This document shows positions 10,931 through 22,995 of a stretch of DNA of 64,000 bases, one piece after another. How positions within the stretch are numbered: position 1 is the stretch's first letter; the number at the start of each line of letters is the position of its first letter. Location of the stretch: the NCBI GenBank assembly GCA_944990035.1, contig CALYLX010000146.1, positions 310,001 through 374,000 on the forward strand, written 5' to 3'. The translations under genes and the position numbers were made by a program. The notes under the pieces were generated by a model. It saw nothing but the letters and a program-made list of their open reading frames with translations. It searched no databases and was not told the origin of the DNA. The stretch comes from Clitopilus passeckerianus. Its lineage: Eukaryota; Basidiomycota; Agaricomycetes; Agaricales; Entolomataceae.

Positions 10931-12534
10931 ATGGCCGAATTCCAGGAAGCCTCCAACAGAGTTCTACTCAGCAACACGAAAACGCCTTCTCCAAGCTTGC
11001 TTTTACCAAACTACGAAACTGCTAGTCATAATGAATTTACGGCGAATGCGCCGCCGAAGAAAGAACGGTTGACTTTGAAGAAGGAACCGAGGCACACGAA
11101 GAACCACCATTCTACTGGTTCATTATCCCCTACCAGCACTGGAGCAATGCGTAGTAGAGCTACAGTACGACCACCTCTGAATGACTACAATGACTCTGTA
11201 CGATACCCCTTCAATGTTGCGTCCCCTGACGACGAAGCCTCCCCCGTGGCTCATATTCCCCGCACAAAATTATTCAGAAGATGGCGCCCAAGATCCTCTG
11301 CATATATTAACCGTGCTTGGGCTATACTCTCCTCCCCCCCTGCATACCTTGCTTATTACTTCCTTCTCAACCTCGGCTTAACGCTGCAAAACAAGCATAT
11401 TCTGCTTGGTTTTCCCTTCCCTTATACACTTTCCATGATACATGCCTTGTGTAGTTCCTTGGGGAGCTATATACTGGTTAGGTCAGGATCTGCATCTGCA
11501 CCACGCCTCGATTACCAAGAGAGGGTTGTTCTGCTCTCATTCAGCTGTCTTTACACAGTCAATATTCTGATATCGAATCTTTCACTCGGTCTCGTTACTA
11601 TCCCGGTATGTGTTTGCGCTATTCCTGGGTGACCACTTCTGATCGTTCTCCTCGCCAGTTCCATCAAGTTGTCCGCGCATCGGTTCCCTTCTTCACCATT
11701 GTCTTCTCGCATATTATCCTTGGAACTCCGGCGAGTAGAAAACGCTGTATTTCACTTATTCCAGTGGTCGCTGGGGTCGCATTCGCGTACGTTTCCTAAT
11801 AGCCCGTCCACGTTTCGACCATTCTGACCTATTCCGTAGAACATACGGCGACTATTACTTTACTTCCCTAGGCTTCTTCTTGACGCTGTTAGGAACTGCG
11901 TTGGCCGCGTTAAAGACAATATTTACCAACCTACTACAGCGACCACCTAACCGTTCCCGGTCGATGTCTGATGCCACCCCGACGAAGTCACCCATCTCTG
12001 CAATGTTGCCTCAGCGAATGCATAACTTTCGTTTACCGCCTCTTACGCCTTTGCAACTCCTTTATCTGCTATCACCATTCGCCTTTGCCCAATCATTTAC
12101 TGTTGCATATCTCTCAGGGGAGCTGGGCCGCGTTGCCCACTACTTCATGGGATTTCACGCGGAATCGATAAAGCATGGATACCCACCAACTTCCACCATG
12201 ACATGGGTGCAGGTCATTTCTCTAGTGGTAAACGGCTGCATTGCGTTCGTTCTCAATGTCGCCAGCTTCAATGCCAACAAGAAGGTTGGAGCACTAAGCA
12301 TGGCAGTTGCTGGTATGTTGTCTTGACTGTTTTACACTTTATCAGGCCCTCATCCCTATATCAGGCAATGTCAAGCAGGTCCTCACGATTTTGTGTGCCG
12401 TCTGCTTATTCAGTCTCACCATTACACCAACGAATGCGCTCGGAATTGCTCTTACATTGATTGGCGGAGCATGGTATGGCTACATAGAACTGAAGGAGAA
12501 GGAGGCTAAGCATAAGCATTTGAGATTCGTATAG
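10931..12534 (+). CDS. Triose-phosphate/nucleotide-sugar transporter family (TPT, drug/metabolite transporter fold)
   Basis: Four exons: 10931-11605, 11659-11786, 11840-12312 and 12365-12534, all with clean GT/AG sites. The N-terminal ~125 residues are polar and probably cytosolic. The transport domain begins near YLAYYFLLNLGLTLQNKHIL, a TPT-type first helix, continues with FHQVVRASVPFFTIVFS and ends with the family's typical final segments, SMAVAGNVKQVLTIL and NALGIALTLIGGAWYGYIE. The lysine-rich end (KEKEAKHKH) resembles a dilysine retrieval tail of Golgi/ER transporters. About 480 residues in all, with roughly ten helices. Substrate cannot be read from sequence. The ATG at 10931 is chosen because the upstream in-frame codon is TTG. 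Confidence 0.82.
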
Positions 12535-12759
12535 ACACACAAAGACCTTCGTGGACTCGTGGACTTCAGACACTACCTTATTCAAGGGATATGACATGTA
12601 TCTTAGATGTAACACCAAGTAGACAAGGAGCAAGCAGCGAAATGTTAATTAATCCAATGTGGGAGGATGTTACAAATGACGGTCAGAGCGACAAAAAAAT
12701 ATGAGAACAAGATAGCGTATCTCTGAACCAGAAGACAGGAAAAGAAAGGGGTCCATGGA

Positions 12760-15349
12760 TCAGTACTCCTCCGGGTCTTGGAACGAGGCGTAATCCGAGA
12801 TTGACCCATTGTCCTCATACTCTTGTACGACGTCCCTCATAGCATAACGCATGATGGGCGTTGTGGGCAATAACTTCGGACCAACCACCTCCATCACCTC
12901 TTCGTATAGGTCTCTGGGGACGGCCGGAGACTCTGGTTCATCGTTAATAGAGATCGGTACCATCTCTTCCAATTCCTCGACAGCTGTAGCGCTGCTTCCT
13001 TGCCCGAAATGGCCGGTGGTGTTCAAGATTGTAGAGCTCCCTCCTACGGTTCCATGTTGTATAGGGTGGATTCCGTGGCCACTATCGTGGACCGTGCCGT
13101 ACCCACTCATCCCACTTCGCACCCTCCCTCTCTCATCGGCACCCTCCTTCGTGATCGTCTCCGTCCACCTCAGTTCTAACAATCGCCCCTTGACCATCCC
13201 ATCCACAGCTCTTACACCCATTTCTCGGCATAGCATGAAGTAGGGTATGTACTCTGTGTCCTCCTGCGTCAGCCTGCTCATGACTTTGAGGAGCTGCATG
13301 GCGGTAAATTCGGGCGAATAGACTCCTGCCATCAGGTGTTGTGGCGATCGCTGTCTTCCCCAAGTGTAGGGCTCTGAACAGTGGAAATGGGAGAGTAGAT
13401 CTTGAAACCGGCGGGTCCTAAACCAGGGTGCAAGGTTTCTGGATTGGACCTGCTGGCTGCTTGGGCGGTTTCCGCAGCCTCTTGAGCAGTGGTTGTTTGG
13501 GAGGAGTGAATGATATGAAGGTTAAGAAGGGCATGGGCTTGGAGGAAGTGAGAACTTTGCTTGACTGTTTGCCGGTTCTAAGCCAATGTCATCACAGTAC
13601 ACCATATTCACTCACTGTCCATCCGTCCATTGGAATTAACTAGACGAACAGGGATCAGTCATCATTCGATCTCCATCTTGGAAGTACTTACTGTAGTCGC
13701 TGATGTAGTCTTGCCAGTGTGCCAGCTTGCCTCCAAGTGCGTCGTACAGTAGTTCAAAATTAAGCGTAGGGCGTAGGCGCTCTGGAACTTGAGGTAAGAT
13801 TCGCTCCCGGAAGTAGGACCTCGTTTCCGCCTTCGAACAGTCGCCGATTGTGATTATCTGGTTAGACAAGTCAATATGAGATTTTTCTAGACGGGGAAAA
13901 ATCAACTACCTTGCAGTGCTGCATGACGTTTAGTTGTCGCAACCATGTCTGATAGAATGGGTCGCTGGTGGCATGTATGACATGACACAGTCGATCTTGT
14001 TTGGTCAGGACGAGCATGGAGTCAAGAAGGCATTTCATAGTCTCGGTGGATTGGATAAGCGCAGGGCTATAAGCAGTCAGAAACAGTTGACCTTGTCAAC
14101 AAGGTCAGTGCTCACAGTTTGTGAGCTTCATCAAGGAGGAACACCTAGCATATATAGTCAGCATATATGCAACCCACCACATACGGTTACTAACCGGAAT
14201 CTTTGGAGGATACACAGGTTCTTTCCGTTGTTTCGCTTCCTCACTTGGAGGGCTGGGATCAACGATTCTTGGCTGATCCCTTGGCTTCGTCCTCCAGCTC
14301 CTGGGAAGCGTGAACCTGGAGCGTGACCTCGAGGCTCTTGAGCTCTCTGCATCAGTCTGTGTCTGCTCGGATGCTCGATCCATTGAACCCCCTGGCGTTC
14401 CTTCCCTTTGCTTAAAGGTTGTACATTATCTTCGGTTTCAGGGCGGAATTCCCAATATTTCAGGAGAGAGCTCTGGAAGAGCTCCATCAGCCTGGCTATG
14501 TCACTTGTCTTGACATTCCGATGCTTTGAGTCGCTCGGGGCGTCGGATATCCGTTTCTCGACGTCGATTCGATCATGCTAATCAAACCATTAGCCATTGT
14601 CAGTTGTTGCGGCATATATAACTGCTTGCCTTGAATGCCCAGGCCTCCTTCTCGAAATCCTCGTACCCTTCAAGTGTCTGCGATACGGCCTCGAAATACA
14701 TCTCCATCTGCTGACTCAAGCTCATGTATAAGCTAGCCAGATCCGCAAACCCAGCGATGCGGAGATCAAAGTGCAGGACGTGATATTTCTCGCCAGAGAG
14801 GACCTCCCGCAGGAGAGCAGTCTAGGGGAACAAGAGGCTTGAGGTTGATCTGAGATGAGTGTGTTTTTCTCCTACCTTGCCAGTGGAGCTAGCACCGAAA
14901 AGAACCGTGAAGGAGGGTTCTCCTCCAAGAGCACGCTCCAGCGCTTGTGTTTCCGCCTTCCTAGCATGGAAACCAGGCAGACGAGAAAACGTGTGTTTTG
15001 GTCGTAACTGAGAGCGTTCACGGCTCTCACGAAGTTCTTGACGTGCTTCTTCAAGCAATTTCCTGGACTCCGTGAGGGATCGGACCGTCTCCGCCGGCTG
15101 AAAAGTAAGGTATCGTGACTACACATACGTCGATCTGGTGAAAAAACATACGTTGGTTATAACACCGAAGATTTCGCTCATCCCGAAGAAGTTTCTCTTC
15201 TGAAGGTCGGGTTGGATATATGATGTGCGTTTTCTGGGTATGTTTGTTCGGAACAGCCAGTGCATGGACGGAATACGTGCACGAGGGGATCGTGAACTCC
15301 TGACCTCGCGTCTTCGAGGGCCGGTACCAGTGGTGAGGATAGTGCTCAT
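12760..15349 (-). CDS. P-loop ATPase (STAND/archaeal-type ATPase-like) of unknown role
   Basis: The start at 15349 opens a short basic segment (SSRSPRARIPSMHWLFR). A helical stretch (ESRKLLEEARQELRESRE) is followed by the nucleotide-binding core: Walker A FGASSTGKT split by an intron, Walker B VFLLDEAHKL (about 14110-14150), then HVIHATSDPF resembling a sensor segment, and IITIGDCSKAE. The C-terminal half has helices (KVMSRLTQEDTEYIPYFML; PIMRYAMRDVVQEYED). One intron, 14629-14578, has a GC donor (aag|gcaagc). The frame fails at two points where one extra base restores it: near 14388-14392 (CCCCC on the + strand, or CCC at 14404-14406) and at CCCC 13358-13361. The exon borders between 13535 and 13690 are uncertain. 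The family is common in mushrooms but I know no function. DNA or protein remodelling is possible. Confidence 0.65.
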
Positions 15350-15740
15350 GGGTTGAGAAGGGTATGAGGTTATAAGGTGGGTATTAATGCAGTTAGATGG
15401 CGCTAGTAGCCTTGTCGGCACTGACGGGAGCAACGAGGGTTGTAGATATGTGAAGTGTGAGGGTGGATATGGGGTAGGCTGGATGCATCCATGTATATGT
15501 TCATTCCTTTCAATGGTGTGCAAGACGCGTTTCATGCGTGTTAGGTGACCTTGGGGGGTGACCACGCTCATAACACGAGGACGGCGCTTGGATAACATTG
15601 CAGATAACGAAACCCTTGATGATGCTGGTGAGCGTGAGGTTTGAGGCGATGAAGCCCAACCAAGAAAACGTGTTCGGATTTTAACTCTATTTTACCCAAG
15701 GGTGAGCCTTAGTAGCCCTTATTTGTTTTGGAAGATGTTC
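15350..15740. other. Upstream region of the ATPase gene
   Basis: The minus-strand frame is open upstream to an ATG at 15598, so a longer N-terminus is possible, but that part (SVVTPQGHLTRMKRV and a Pro/Ser-rich stretch) looks like chance coding of a promoter. No RNA or repeat is seen. Confidence 0.4.
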
Positions 15741-16842
15741 CGAGCAGCGTGTTCATTCCACGACTGTGTAGGTATGATCAGCTCAACGTCGTGGACGACG
15801 ATGAACTCGAGTCCAGCTCCATGTCGTGGCTGTGCATTGGACGTCATTGCAGGTTCGGAATCGGAAGCTCGGATGATTGTCGTCGTGGGAATGTCCCTTC
15901 GAATGCACAGATTAGTACTGTTTTATGTACAACTTCACAAGATGAATTGTGCAATAAACAAGGAGTTCGCGCACGGGAGGCAATTTATCCCTTTCTACCA
16001 CAATAAGCGATAAGCCACTGTTGGCCACAATGAGGGAACCTTCTTGTGGGCTCTTGTAGGTCCTCTGGTTACAGGCACTTGTCAATGCAACTAATCGTAA
16101 TTGTTTCGTTGAGGCCTACTGTATTCACTCAGACGAGACCAAGACTGGTGCAGATTACTCGTAAAACACCTGACAGCACAACGCCACTTCACAGTCACGC
16201 CTGAAAACCGTGTGATTGAAGCTGTCGAGGTTAACGCCCACACAGTCAACCAGGGTAACCTCCAGATGACATTGCGGCGACCAGTGCAAAAGGATAATAT
16301 TCAGATCCCGGGGGAAACCTTTCCGACCCACCTCCACAGCCCGTAATGCCAGTCCGACAGAATAGCTTACCCGCAGGATTGGGAGGAAGAAAGATGTCAC
16401 TGGCACAAAGGAAGGCCACACTGGCACAGTTCATGGGTGTAAGTTCCAGGCTGCACTAAACAAAGCAAGTTGCTGACTCACTTCACGAAGGGACCTGGCT
16501 TTGCACGTTCGCAGGACGGGCCACAGGTGAGTTGTTGTCCTCATAATCGATTCCACACCCCGCCTAATGACAGTTTGCCCGCTTCATAGAGTTTAACCGA
16601 AAACGGGGGGAAACATGAACGAGCTATTTCCCTACTTAATCACACTATCGAGACCATCAACATTGCAAACAATCTTGTACCCCTTGACTTTCAAGCATGT
16701 CAGCAGCTTGTTTGCTGCTATGGGCGTCTTGAGTACAATGGTGTTCGATTGTGGGTGGGTATACTGGAGGTTGGATACTCGTTTTACTGGTTGGAAAATG
16801 CATTTAGAACACAAACATCCCTTCAGTCAAGAACGGTCCTAG
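15741..16842 (+). repeat. Tandem duplication, left copy (A)
   Basis: Direct repeat of the region that starts at 16962. Both copies begin cgagcagc and share tcagctcaac(g/a)tcgtgg, gaactcgag and tcggaa(t/c)cggaagctcgg. Further on they share the sequence before the start codon and the first three exons of an NLR gene. Copy A also carries the last ~150 bases of the gene. Identity varies along the length, with promoter parts more diverged than exons. Confidence 0.75.
16346..16842 (+). pseudogene. Truncated NLR relic (first exons joined to last codons)
   Basis: The start (MPVRQNSLPAG) and the segment NGGKHERAIS match exons 1 and 3 of the intact gene at 17644-20989. Immediately after LANNL-like sequence (about 16680) it jumps to the final ~50 codons (AAMGV...TMVFDCGW...GW...LEHK). 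The whole nucleotide-binding and repeat core, about 2.9 kb, is missing. The acceptor before exon 2 has lost its AG (tcac instead of ttag), and the two joined parts are in different frames. It is therefore a deletion remnant, not a working short protein. The junction sits at a short shared sequence (ctt/ttcaa), suggesting slippage or microhomology-mediated deletion after tandem duplication. Confidence 0.8.
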
Positions 16843-16961
16843 TTTATTTTTCAGAATCCAGATATATACCTACAAGTTATACATATACCATAATCAATTA
16901 CAAACCAATAGGTTGTACGATTCATAATCAAACACAGATGGTGAAACGCTTAGAGGTTATA

Positions 16962-17643
16962 CGAGCAGCATGTGCATCCCAGGAATTGTATGCATATGTA
17001 TCAGCTCAACATCGTGGACGACGAAGAACTCGAGCCTGGGCGACTTGAATGACCTTGGCTCATTGTACGTTCGGAACCGGAAGCTCGGATGGTTGTTATT
17101 GTGGGAACCCTCACGGCGAAGTCCGCTTCCAATTAAACTCACACAACACGTCTGAGCAAAAACTGAGCTCGGGTGAGGAGGCTAGCCTCTCTCATGGCCA
17201 TATAAACGTGCAATAGACAAGACGTTTCAAGTGGAAGGGTTGAAACTCAGTACAGCCAAGGCTATGGGAGTCAATTCCCTTTCGCAACCGCCTGTCCACC
17301 GATAGGCGCCGACGCTCGGTAATGCGCTAAGCCACCTTGAGAAAAGCTTTCTTCATAGGTCGCCTGGTTGAAGTCACTTATCGCCGTAAATTATTCAAGT
17401 TATGTTTTCCTGGGTTCAGTCGTTTTCTCTCGATCAGCAATTCTGCAGAATGCTCTGCAGCCACACACCAGTTTCAAAGCCATGGCGATCCATCATTGAA
17501 AATCGTGATTTGAATGTGATTGTACCTGCCGATGTTGGCGCTCAACCTCGCCAACTGAATGTGTTGCCCTGCGGTCTCGCTATGGAAGATATAACATCAA
17601 CGACACCGAGGAAACTCTTCGACCTTAACCTCCACGACCCATA
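16962..17643 (+). repeat. Tandem duplication, right copy (B): upstream part
   Basis: Matches 15741-16345 in order: the cgagcagc start, the gctcaac.tcgtggacgacga element, and sequence leading to cccataatgccag at the NLR start codon. It must include the promoter of the intact NLR gene. Small indels separate the copies. Confidence 0.7.
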
Positions 17644-20600
17644 ATGCCAGTCCGACAGAACAGCTTACCCGCAGGGCCGGGGGGAAGAAAGATGCCACAA
17701 AGAAAGGCCACACAGTTCATGGCTGTGAGTTCCAGGCTTCACTAATTAAAACAAGTTGCTCAGTTAGTTCATGAAGGGACCTGGCCTCGCCCCTCCACAA
17801 GAAGAGCCGCAGGTAGGACATTATATAACTGAATCCACACACCGGCCTCATGGCGCCTTGACTGCTTCTTAGGATTCAACCGAAAACGGCGGGAAACATG
17901 AACGAGCTATCTCAGTGCTTAATCATACAATTGAGACCATTAACCTGGCAAACAATCTTATACCCCTCGACTTGGCGAAGGGGGTTCTATCCACAGTTTC
18001 CAGCCTTCTAACGTTGGTAAAGGTAGGCTTGGCCACCCTGATGCCTTAGCGCCTCTAATTGCCCCCAGAACACCATTCAAAACAAAAACGATTTTGTCGG
18101 AATTTCAGAGCAATGCAACAAAATTTCTATGATGCTTTGGAGGGCAACGGAGGGAAAAACTCCGGAGGAAATCAGCTTGCCTGTCCGAACCGCAATAGCT
18201 GAGCTACAAAGGTGCGCAGTGAACATCTCGATTTGAGGAAGAGACTCACCAAGCCCTGCCTAGATCTGTGGACGGTATCCTTCAGGTTGTACAAGAGAAA
18301 ATTCAAAGTCACGTTGGGTCTCAAGTGTTCCATGCAACGATAAACCAAGAGAGCATTTCTGGTTGGCAGCAGGAACTTGACCGATTTCTGCTCCTTTTCA
18401 ATGTGAGTTTTGGCACGTTCACACAAGGGAAGTTGTCTGATCCCCGTACAGACGGAACTGAACCTCGCGTCAAACTCGAAAATGGATCAATTGGTCGTCA
18501 AATTTGACGAGATACGAGAGAGAATGTCAATTCGTACCGCGTATGTCTTGGGCCTGACCATGCTAAATCACCTTCCTCTAACATACCTTTCTTATAGGGA
18601 AGTACCCGTACCTGTCGCAATCCCACCAAAGCCTCCAATCTTTGTTGGAAGAGACGAAATCGTACAGGAAGTCATGCAGAATCTCATCAAACGGCAGAGT
18701 GTCGCACTCATCGGGCCAGGTGGAATGGGCAAGACATTCATCGCTAGAGCCGTTCTGAATGACCCCACGATAGTCACTGCATTCGGCCAGCGACGTTATT
18801 TTGCCCGCTATGATGACATTGACGGCTCCCAAATTACATACGGTACATTCGTCAACCGCCTAGCCACGGCCATTGGACTTCCAGGTGCCAAAGGGAAGGC
18901 CATTGCGCTAGTCAACATCGCCCTCACATCACAACAACAAACTATGCTTGTGCTTGACAATGCAGAGACATTCCTAGATGCAGAACAGGATGGAGGGGCC
19001 ATCGCTGACTGCATTAACGAGATTGGTGCAATACCCAATCTTGTGTTGTTGATGACCAGCCGGTCAACGATCTTGCCCTCGAACCTCCGGTGGGATAGGG
19101 TCCGAGTTCCTGCCCTTGATCAAACACCAGCAAGCGACTTATTCAAGGAGGTTTATACCAAAGACATTGACGAAGAGCTACTGGATGGCCTTCTAACATC
19201 CGTCGACTTCCATCCCCTTTCCATCAACCTCCTTGCACAGGTCGCTGTCCAGAACGACTGGACACCTGACGAGCTCTCTAAAGCTTGGGAGCAGCAGCAT
19301 GCGGGGCTCTTGGATACTGGTGCGGGAAAGGTTCAAAGCTTGGCCACCACCATTCAATTGTCAGTGAAATCACCGTCGCTACAGAAACACGAGAACATCG
19401 TGTCACAAATCCTTCCTGTCATTGCATTCTTTCCCCAAGGTTTATACAAGGCTCGACTTGACGCCATGTTCCCGAGTATCCCTCTCATCCAAACAATTAT
19501 CGACCTCCTCTGCAAGCATTCATTGATATATGTCAAGGGCGACTTCATCACCATGCTGGCCCCGATCCGACTTCACTTCACCCGCGACTTGGTGCGCTTG
19601 GGAGAAATGAATATGCTCAATCAAGTTTACAACTACTTTGTCGCTGAGCTTTCAAAAGAAGCTGTTGATGAAGAGTGGTTCCAAGTGGAGGACATCAATA
19701 TCGAACATCTATACGCTACACTTCTTCAGCACGCCATCGCTACAGGCGATACGGTTTATGCTGCTGATGTGGCAGATACCACCGGCGATTACATCTCCAG
19801 CCTTTGTGAGATTCGACCTCGACCGACTTCCCTTCGTTCAATCGTCCTGTCTCTGCAAATAGAAGAGAGCCAAACATTCATGGACTATCTTAACTATAAA
19901 AAACATAGACGGAGACAAAACGGGGCAGGCATGAAGGGCAAATGTACTTTATACCTTGGAATGCTCGCATTTACCATCGGAACGCTCGACGACGCACGAG
20001 GGCTTATGCTGGAAGCGGCTCGTACATTTGAGCATTCCAACATACTCTCCCGTCACCATTTCCGGACTCTCACCTTCGCGGTTGCCGCCACGCATATGTC
20101 GCTGGGAAACTTTGCAGAAACTCAGAAAGCACTGGAAGCCGATTTCAGCGACCTCGACCTACGTTGGAAACCATGGAGAAGAGAAGACGTCGATTTTGCA
20201 GTCCCCCTTCTTCTCGAGGCGATCAAAGTTTACCGCGGCCAAAGCAAGGATGCCCAGCAGTTGTTTAAACTTGCTAAGCTAGTCAAGCACGCCAAGGACA
20301 AAGCCGTCTGTGGTTTTTGCATGTCCACCATGATGATAGCTGCGCGTGTGCTGGGAGAGAATGAGCGAGCTCGAAAAGCATCCGAATTCATGAAGGACTA
20401 CGATGCGTCGAAATTCGAGGCCCATTTCATCCTTGCAGACTTCGCCCTGTACGATGGAGATGCCAAGCAGGCTGAAGTACATTTGGATGCCGAACCGCCT
20501 TCGACAAAACATGACTACGACGACGTCATCACCTATTATTCCCAGCTAGCTGTTTGCAAATTTCTCGTTGGAAAGAAGGAAGACGCAAGGTCGGCCGTTC

Positions 20601-20989
20601 AAAATCTGGTCGATCAGCCTCGCTTTGCAAACAACCTCATGGCCTCCATGGCGGCAGCTTGGATATATGGATGGGTCGACCTCCATGACGGGAATTCGGC
20701 CGCTGCGACAGTATCCTTGCAGAAGGCACTCAACCTCTCCGATGTCGCCTCTGACAAGATCACAGCCGCATTAGCCAGACGCGCTCTGGGCGAAATTGCA
20801 TGCCTGGAGAAGGACTATGTGGAGGCTGCAGCTCAGTTCAAACGTGTCAACAGTTTGTGTGCTGCTATGGGTGTTCTAAACACAATGGTGTTTGACTGTG
20901 GCTGGGCACATTGGAGGTTGGATGCTCGTTTTGATGGTTGGAAAACGTTCTTAGAGCACAAAGATCCTTTTAGCCGGGAGCAGTCTTGA
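17644..20989 (+). CDS. NLR-like protein: helical N-terminal domain, NB-ARC, TPR-like repeats
   Basis: Seven exons (17644-17724, 17768-17812, 17873-18022, 18069-18211, 18264-18402, 18452-18540, 18598-20989), all with GT/AG sites and continuous frame, give about 1012 residues. Residues ~28-210 are predicted helical and resemble the four-helix MLKL/HeLo-like N-terminal domains of mushroom NLRs (inference). The NB-ARC part has FVGRDE, Walker A GPGGMGKT (~254-261), Walker B MLVLDNAE, LLMTSRS, the GLPL-like HPLSINLLA and a winged-helix region (LAPIRLHF). The C-terminal third has helical pairs of TPR type (LYLGMLAFTIGTLDDARGL; ARRALGEIACLEKDYVEAA). Such proteins are thought to sense non-self and trigger cell death or incompatibility. 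No frame damage. It lies directly beside its own truncated relic. Confidence 0.88.
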
Positions 20990-21473
20990 TCAGCATTCCA
21001 ATTCGGATATCGCTACCCCTGTAAATATACCATAGCATAACACAGACTGTTGCATTATAATACTCTCTCATATCACGTTGTAGGTGTAAGCCTGGCCCAC
21101 TCTTGTGAAGCAGTAGGTTGTGATTTAAGGGCACCTACCTGCGGGGGGTTCGGCAGATGCCATCCCAATTCTCGCTGACGGTGGTGTCAGAAGTTATAAC
21201 AATACACAAATGGTTACTTCAAGGACAGCGCCGATCAAGAAGGCTGAGAAAAGCCATTGACATAGGTTAGAACTATCCTAAACATTCTGCATTTCCTCCG
21301 ATCTGACTCTTATTAAATTACATATATTTGCCATAAGAACTAATAATCTGCTGCTAAACTGATACCAGGGATAATATACGTACATTATCATGATTTTGTT
21401 GGATTGTTTTCTGAAGAATGAAGGGTGGCCTAATAGCCATGCTCAAGCCCGTGTTTTCTGTGATCTAGAGGGT
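20990..21473. other. Intergenic, convergent 3' ends
   Basis: Lies between the 3' ends of the NLR gene (+) and the next gene (-). The first ~60 bases resemble those after the relic (gatat...ata.ccata), extending the duplication past the stop codon. Otherwise nothing is recognised. Confidence 0.5.
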
Positions 21474-22668
21474 CTAAAATAGCCTCAACGACAGAGTTCG
21501 CCCACGGGGCTGAGCCAAAGGAGAAGGCGTGTCCAGGGCCGAAGATTGAGACCGAGACGTAGCCGGCGGTGGCGGCCTAGGCATCTGTTAGGATATGTGG
21601 TCAGTTCGAAGAGGCCCTTTAAGGAATGAGGGTGACGCACTCTATCGTTCGATCTTTCTTCCGACCTAGCCCTTCTCGGTAAAGCAGGCGGAGCTTGGAG
21701 GAAGGTAAGCGAACGAATCTGTTTCGTAGGTCTGTTGGAGCCCATTCTATTAATCAAGAGGGTATCAATTATCACCTTGCTCAGAGGCGGAGTCTCAGTA
21801 TTCAGACTCGGACCCGGTTCAATGCTACTGGTAGCTTGAGCGGTTTCATTCTTAGTACTTTCGACGATTTCATCTCCCTGGTTCATGGACGTAAGAAGAT
21901 CGGTACATTAGAAGACGATTTGTTGTCACACCTTTGAAGATTCCTTCCTCGTGATCCACGCCTCCCAGAACGCCTTCGCTTCCGGTGTCAAGATCCAATC
22001 CTCCTCTTTGTCTGGGGGCAACTCGGAGGGTAGTTGTTCGTCCAAAAGTTGCTCGTACATAAGACTATCATGAAGTAACTTCGAAAGCTCGCTAAGGATA
22101 TGGTCAGAATAGAATATCAATGTGGCGAGAGAGGTACTTACGCCTCGCTATCCGCAGACGGGACTAGCTCCGCCTCTGACATGGCTGTACCCGTCGAATT
22201 ATATCCATTCAAGTTTAAGCCTGGAGTATCGACAGAAGAATCCGCAGAGCCACGGGGTGCCTTTTGAGGCGAGGCTGGTGTTACGTGAAGCGTCGGTGCG
22301 GCGGTCCCAGAGGTAGACGTGAAGACATCCTGGGGAACTGTATGGAGTGGCTTGTCTTCGGCTTCTTTGATTAGGAGGGTGTTCTCGAGGCTAACGGCAA
22401 GCTGAATTGATGCTTCCAAGTCCCGGAGGCTGTCATTGTTGCCGTTGGCATCCAAGAGCGTTCTGGTAGGGGTCTCCTCGGCGTAGCCCATTTGACAGGA
22501 GAGCATGTAGTTCTTCTGGTCCTCTGGTGTATGAGGTTCCAATTTCAATGAAGAGGAAGAAAGGTCATTCGGCTTGGGAAAGTGTAGGCCTGGAGGGCGT
22601 GCCGGCGGTGGAGGGGATTCGAATCGCGGGTCGGGCTGTCCAGCCTTCTTCTTTGAGAAAAGTCCCAT
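21474..22668 (-). CDS. Disordered hypothetical protein
   Basis: Exon 1 22668 to about 22141 begins MGLFSKKKAGQPDPRF and is Pro/Ser-rich, with one helical stretch (SLRDLEASIQLAVSLENTL). The donor gtaagt leads to an exon coding ELSKLLHDSLMYEQLLDEQ and PEAKAFWEAW, then a third (about 21876-21641) and a last exon with PRPPPPATSRSQ ending RTLSLRLF at 21474. The last intron is gtgcgt...cag. A longer alternative reading through that intron ends at 21485 and looks less natural. The basic start (FSKKK) could be a myristoylation-like MG start with membrane contact, but this is speculative. No family recognised. Confidence 0.6.
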
Positions 22669-22995
22669 ATCAGCTGGAGACCCGAAGCAAGACCACCTTT
22701 ATGGTGTCAAAGAATTAGGCGAGATCGAAGAAAGGTGGCTACGAAGCGGCCGTGGAGTTGGTGGAAGAACAACTCAAAGGCCTTAGGGGCTGACGATAGG
22801 AGGCAAATGCAAATGTTAGTTATTGTGAGGTTGACCATTTCGTTCCATTTGAAATTGAACGATCTGCTATCAAGGATGACAGGCTGAGGGAAGGAAAGCA
22901 AGGCCGTCCTCATCACGTCTAAGTGGGTGCAGCATGCAAAGAACCATAGCACTGCCACATGATGAAGCTGATTACTTTGAATTCAGTCCGAGTAG
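22669..22995. promoter_or_regulatory. Spacer between two minus-strand genes
   Basis: Holds the promoter of the 21.5-22.7 kb gene and the 3' flank of the F-box gene. An 83-codon minus-strand frame here has no recognisable similarity. Confidence 0.4.

Noticed and set aside
15119..15598. Upstream ATG at 15598 as start of the P-loop ATPase
   Set aside because: The extra 83 residues are unlike protein (promoter-like composition); the ATG at 15349 gives a more plausible start.
16346..16842. A functional short NLR-derived adaptor
   Set aside because: The two parts are out of frame with each other and the exon 2 acceptor is destroyed, so no continuous protein can be made.
15600..21000. A biosynthetic or mobile-element cluster around the NLR
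   Set aside because: No transposase, reverse transcriptase, terminal repeats or biosynthetic enzyme is present; the repeats are explained by local tandem duplication.
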